Source: Dehalococcoidia bacterium
GTDB lineage: Bacteria; Chloroflexota; Dehalococcoidia; Bin125
DNA: 64,000 bases
Direction: 5' to 3'
Assembly: GCA_022826965.1 (NCBI GenBank)
Contig: JAJDTU010000005.1
Coordinates: forward strand, 558,001 to 622,000
Shown here: piece by piece, positions 62,498-64,000 of the stretch
Layout: each line of letters opens with the position of its first letter
Numbering within the stretch: the first letter of the stretch is position 1
Made by a program: the position numbers and the translations under genes
Notes under the pieces: model-generated
Seen by the model: only the letters and a program-made list of their open reading frames with translations
The model's database searches: none
What the model was told of the DNA's origin: nothing

Positions 62498-63259
62498 ATG
62501 GACATCAACGGCAAGGTCGCAGTCGTCACCGGATCATCCTCAGGAGTCGGTGAGGCCACCGCCAAGCTCCTCGCCTCCTTGGGAGCCTCAGTCGTCGTCA
62601 ACTACTTCCGCGGCGCCGACGCTGGACAGCGAGTCGTTGACGAGATCCAGGCCGCCGGAGGTTCCGCGATCGCCGTACAGTCCGACACCCGCTCCGACGC
62701 CGACTGCCGCAAGCTCATCCAGGCCGCCATCGACGAGTACGGCCACCTCGAAATCCTCGTCAACAACGCCGGCATGACCCACTTCATCGCCCACGACGAC
62801 CTCGAGGGCGTCACCGACGACGTCTGGGACGACATCATCGGCGCAAACCTCCGCGGTGTCTTCAACTGCACCCGCGCCGCCGCGCCGCACATGCGGGCCG
62901 CCGGCGAAGGCGCGGTCGTCAACGTCAGTAGTGTCGCCGGAGCCGGCGGCGGAGGCTCCTGTATCCCCTACGCCGCCAGCAAGGCCGGCGTCAACGTGAT
63001 CACCAAGTCCCTCGCCCGCGTCCTCGGCCCCGAGATCCGCATCAACACCATCGCCCCCGGCTTCATCGAAGGACGCTGGCTCCGCGGCGGACTCGGAGAG
63101 GACACCTACGAAGCCGGCCGCAAACGCCTCGGCGAAACCGCCCCACTCAGAGGCGTCGCCACACCCGAAACCTGCGCCGACGCCATCGTTGCCCTGATCG
63201 AACGGAACGTCTTCGTCACCGGCCAGACCATCACCGTCGACGGCGGCGCAACGCTGTAG
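62498..63259 (+). CDS. Short-chain dehydrogenase/reductase
   Basis: 253 residues, classical SDR. Nucleotide motif VTGSSSGVGEATAKLLASLG, NNAG in LVNNAGMTH, catalytic Ser in VNVSSVAGAG and the YAASKAG Tyr/Lys pair. Ends with the common FVTGQTITVDGGATL. NAD(P) preference and substrate are unclear. Starts 25 nt after the hairpin; it may belong with the amidohydrolases in catabolism of an organic acid. Confidence 0.9.
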   Translation: MDINGKVAVVTGSSSGVGEATAKLLASLGASVVVNYFRGADAGQRVVDEIQAAGGSAIAVQSDTRSDADCRKLIQAAIDEYGHLEILVNNAGMTHFIAHDDLEGVTDDVWDDIIGANLRGVFNCTRAAAPHMRAAGEGAVVNVSSVAGAGGGGSCIPYAASKAGVNVITKSLARVLGPEIRINTIAPGFIEGRWLRGGLGEDTYEAGRKRLGETAPLRGVATPETCADAIVALIERNVFVTGQTITVDGGATL

Positions 63260-63271
63260 AACAGGATCGGC

Positions 63272-64000
63272 CTAGCGGACTGAGTAGCTCACCGGCAGCC
63301 GCTTGATCCCGCCGATCAATCCCGAAGACAGCCGCTCGACCTCGCCCTCAACGGCGAAGTCGTCCAGCTTCGCAATCAGGTGACGGAAGACCGAGCGCAT
63401 CTCCAACCTCGCCAGGTTCGCGCCAAGGCAGAAGTGCTCACCAAAGCCGCCGAAGGCAAGGTGCTCGTTCGGCGAACGCCCGATATCGAACGTATCCGGA
63501 TCCTCGAACACGTCCTCGTCACGGTTCGCCGACGGATACCACATCGCCAGCGTCTCTCCCGCCTTCATCGGGACGCCGCGCACCTCGGTGTCCTGGGTCA
63601 CCGTCCGCGCGAAATGCACGACTGGCGACGTCCAGCGCAGCATCTCCTCGACCGCGCTGTCCAGCAGCTCAGGCTGATCCCGCAGCCGCTCAAACTGCTC
63701 AGGATGCTCAATCAGCGCCTGCATCCCGCCCGAGGTCGCATTCCGCGTCGTCTCGTTCCCGGCCAGGATCAGCAGGACGGCATATGAGATGACCTGGTGC
63801 TCGGGCATCGGTTCGCCGTCAATCTCGGCCTGCACGAGCGCAGTCATCACGCTCTGGTCCGGCTCGCGCCGCTTGCGCTCGATATGGCCCATGAAGTAGC
63901 CCTGCAGCCCGCGCATCCCCGACTGCCACGTCTCCCGGCGCGTGCGGCCCTGCTGGTACTCGGGATCTTCAGAGCCCAGGAACTCGTTCGTCCAGTGGAA
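63272..64000 (-). CDS. Cytochrome P450, N-terminal part beyond window
   Basis: The frame stays open to position 64000, giving about 242 C-terminal residues. I-helix AGNETTRN with the oxygen-activating Thr, K-helix ExxR-type EEMLRW, and heme loop FGGFGEHFCLGANLAR with the cysteine ligand. These resemble soluble bacterial P450s of the CYP107/CYP125-142 range, several of which act on steroids or terpenoids. Converges with the SDR gene, 12 nt apart. Confidence 0.93.
   Translation of the reverse strand, partial: FHWTNEFLGSEDPEYQQGRTRRETWQSGMRGLQGYFMGHIERKRREPDQSVMTALVQAEIDGEPMPEHQVISYAVLLILAGNETTRNATSGGMQALIEHPEQFERLRDQPELLDSAVEEMLRWTSPVVHFARTVTQDTEVRGVPMKAGETLAMWYPSANRDEDVFEDPDTFDIGRSPNEHLAFGGFGEHFCLGANLARLEMRSVFRHLIAKLDDFAVEGEVERLSSGLIGGIKRLPVSYSVR

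Overview
The window is a dense, high-GC chromosomal segment made almost entirely of housekeeping and cofactor genes. Gene content (an mreBCD-PBP2-RodA block, ClpC with a UVR segment, a four-repeat ribosomal protein S1, a very short EF-Ts, a B. subtilis-like thi gene set, a thiolase paired with a DUF35 protein, Ldh2- and amidohydrolase-family enzymes, a P450) fits an uncultured bacterium of the Chloroflexota, of Dehalococcoidia or SAR202 type. Actinobacteriota remain possible. This placement is inference from family resemblance, not from a marker-gene tree. Many genes start with GTG and many neighbours overlap by 4 nt.

Layout. 1-2.5 kb: histidine genes hisH-hisA-hisF-hisI (minus). 2.5-10.5 kb: ligA, then the cell-shape operon mreB-mreC-mreD-PBP2-rodA (plus). 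10.6-15.4 kb: a VOC protein, clpC and an S1 protein. 15.6-17.3 kb: a 5S rRNA gene not linked to 23S, beside an AT-richer pair made of a TIR-like nucleotide-binding protein and a small membrane protein. 17.7-20 kb: a VOC protein, tRNA-Ala, two tandem thymidylate-kinase-like genes and tRNA-Phe. 20-31.9 kb: a tightly coupled thiamine operon under a TPP riboswitch (thiD-thiE-thiO-thiO-thiS-thiG-tenA-thiY-thiZ-thiX-tenI) that ends in a GlcD/GlcF-like oxidoreductase. 31.9-44.2 kb: a glycine-rich repeat protein, thiolase/DUF35 pair, Ldh2-type dehydrogenase, membrane protein, a candidate selenoprotein, a TAT lipoprotein hydrolase, sucCD and a second hydrolase. 44.3-50.7 kb: tRNA-Ser, miaB, and the NAD block nrtR-nadA-nadB-nadC with a palindromic operator, then dtd. 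50.7-58.9 kb: a regulator-type zinc-ribbon protein and the operon rpsB-tsf-pyrH-frr-uppS-cdsA-dxr-rseP. 58.9-64 kb: a repeat cluster, two tandem amidohydrolases, an SDR and a partial cytochrome P450.

The most interesting item is at 37543-38790: a glycine/sarcosine/betaine/proline-reductase selenoprotein-B-like gene with an in-frame TGA (codon 155) in a UxxC motif. A stem-loop that fits the bacterial SECIS pattern follows the TGA directly. Other items worth attention: the TIR-like gene with its clear promoter; a site-2 protease carrying LysM-like domains; a kinase paralog in which the Walker A lysine is arginine; a three-half-site NrtR operator; and a thiamine operon holding two ThiO proteins plus a flavin/iron-sulfur oxidoreductase.

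Two dispersed palindromic repeat families fill most intergenic gaps. Family A is about 25-30 bp, with a cccccgc-gna-gcggggg core. Family B is about 45-55 bp: a C-run/G-run hairpin, then gagatgccgaaggcagagggggg. Family B sits inside the tsf-pyrH and uppS-cdsA intervals of an otherwise compact operon.
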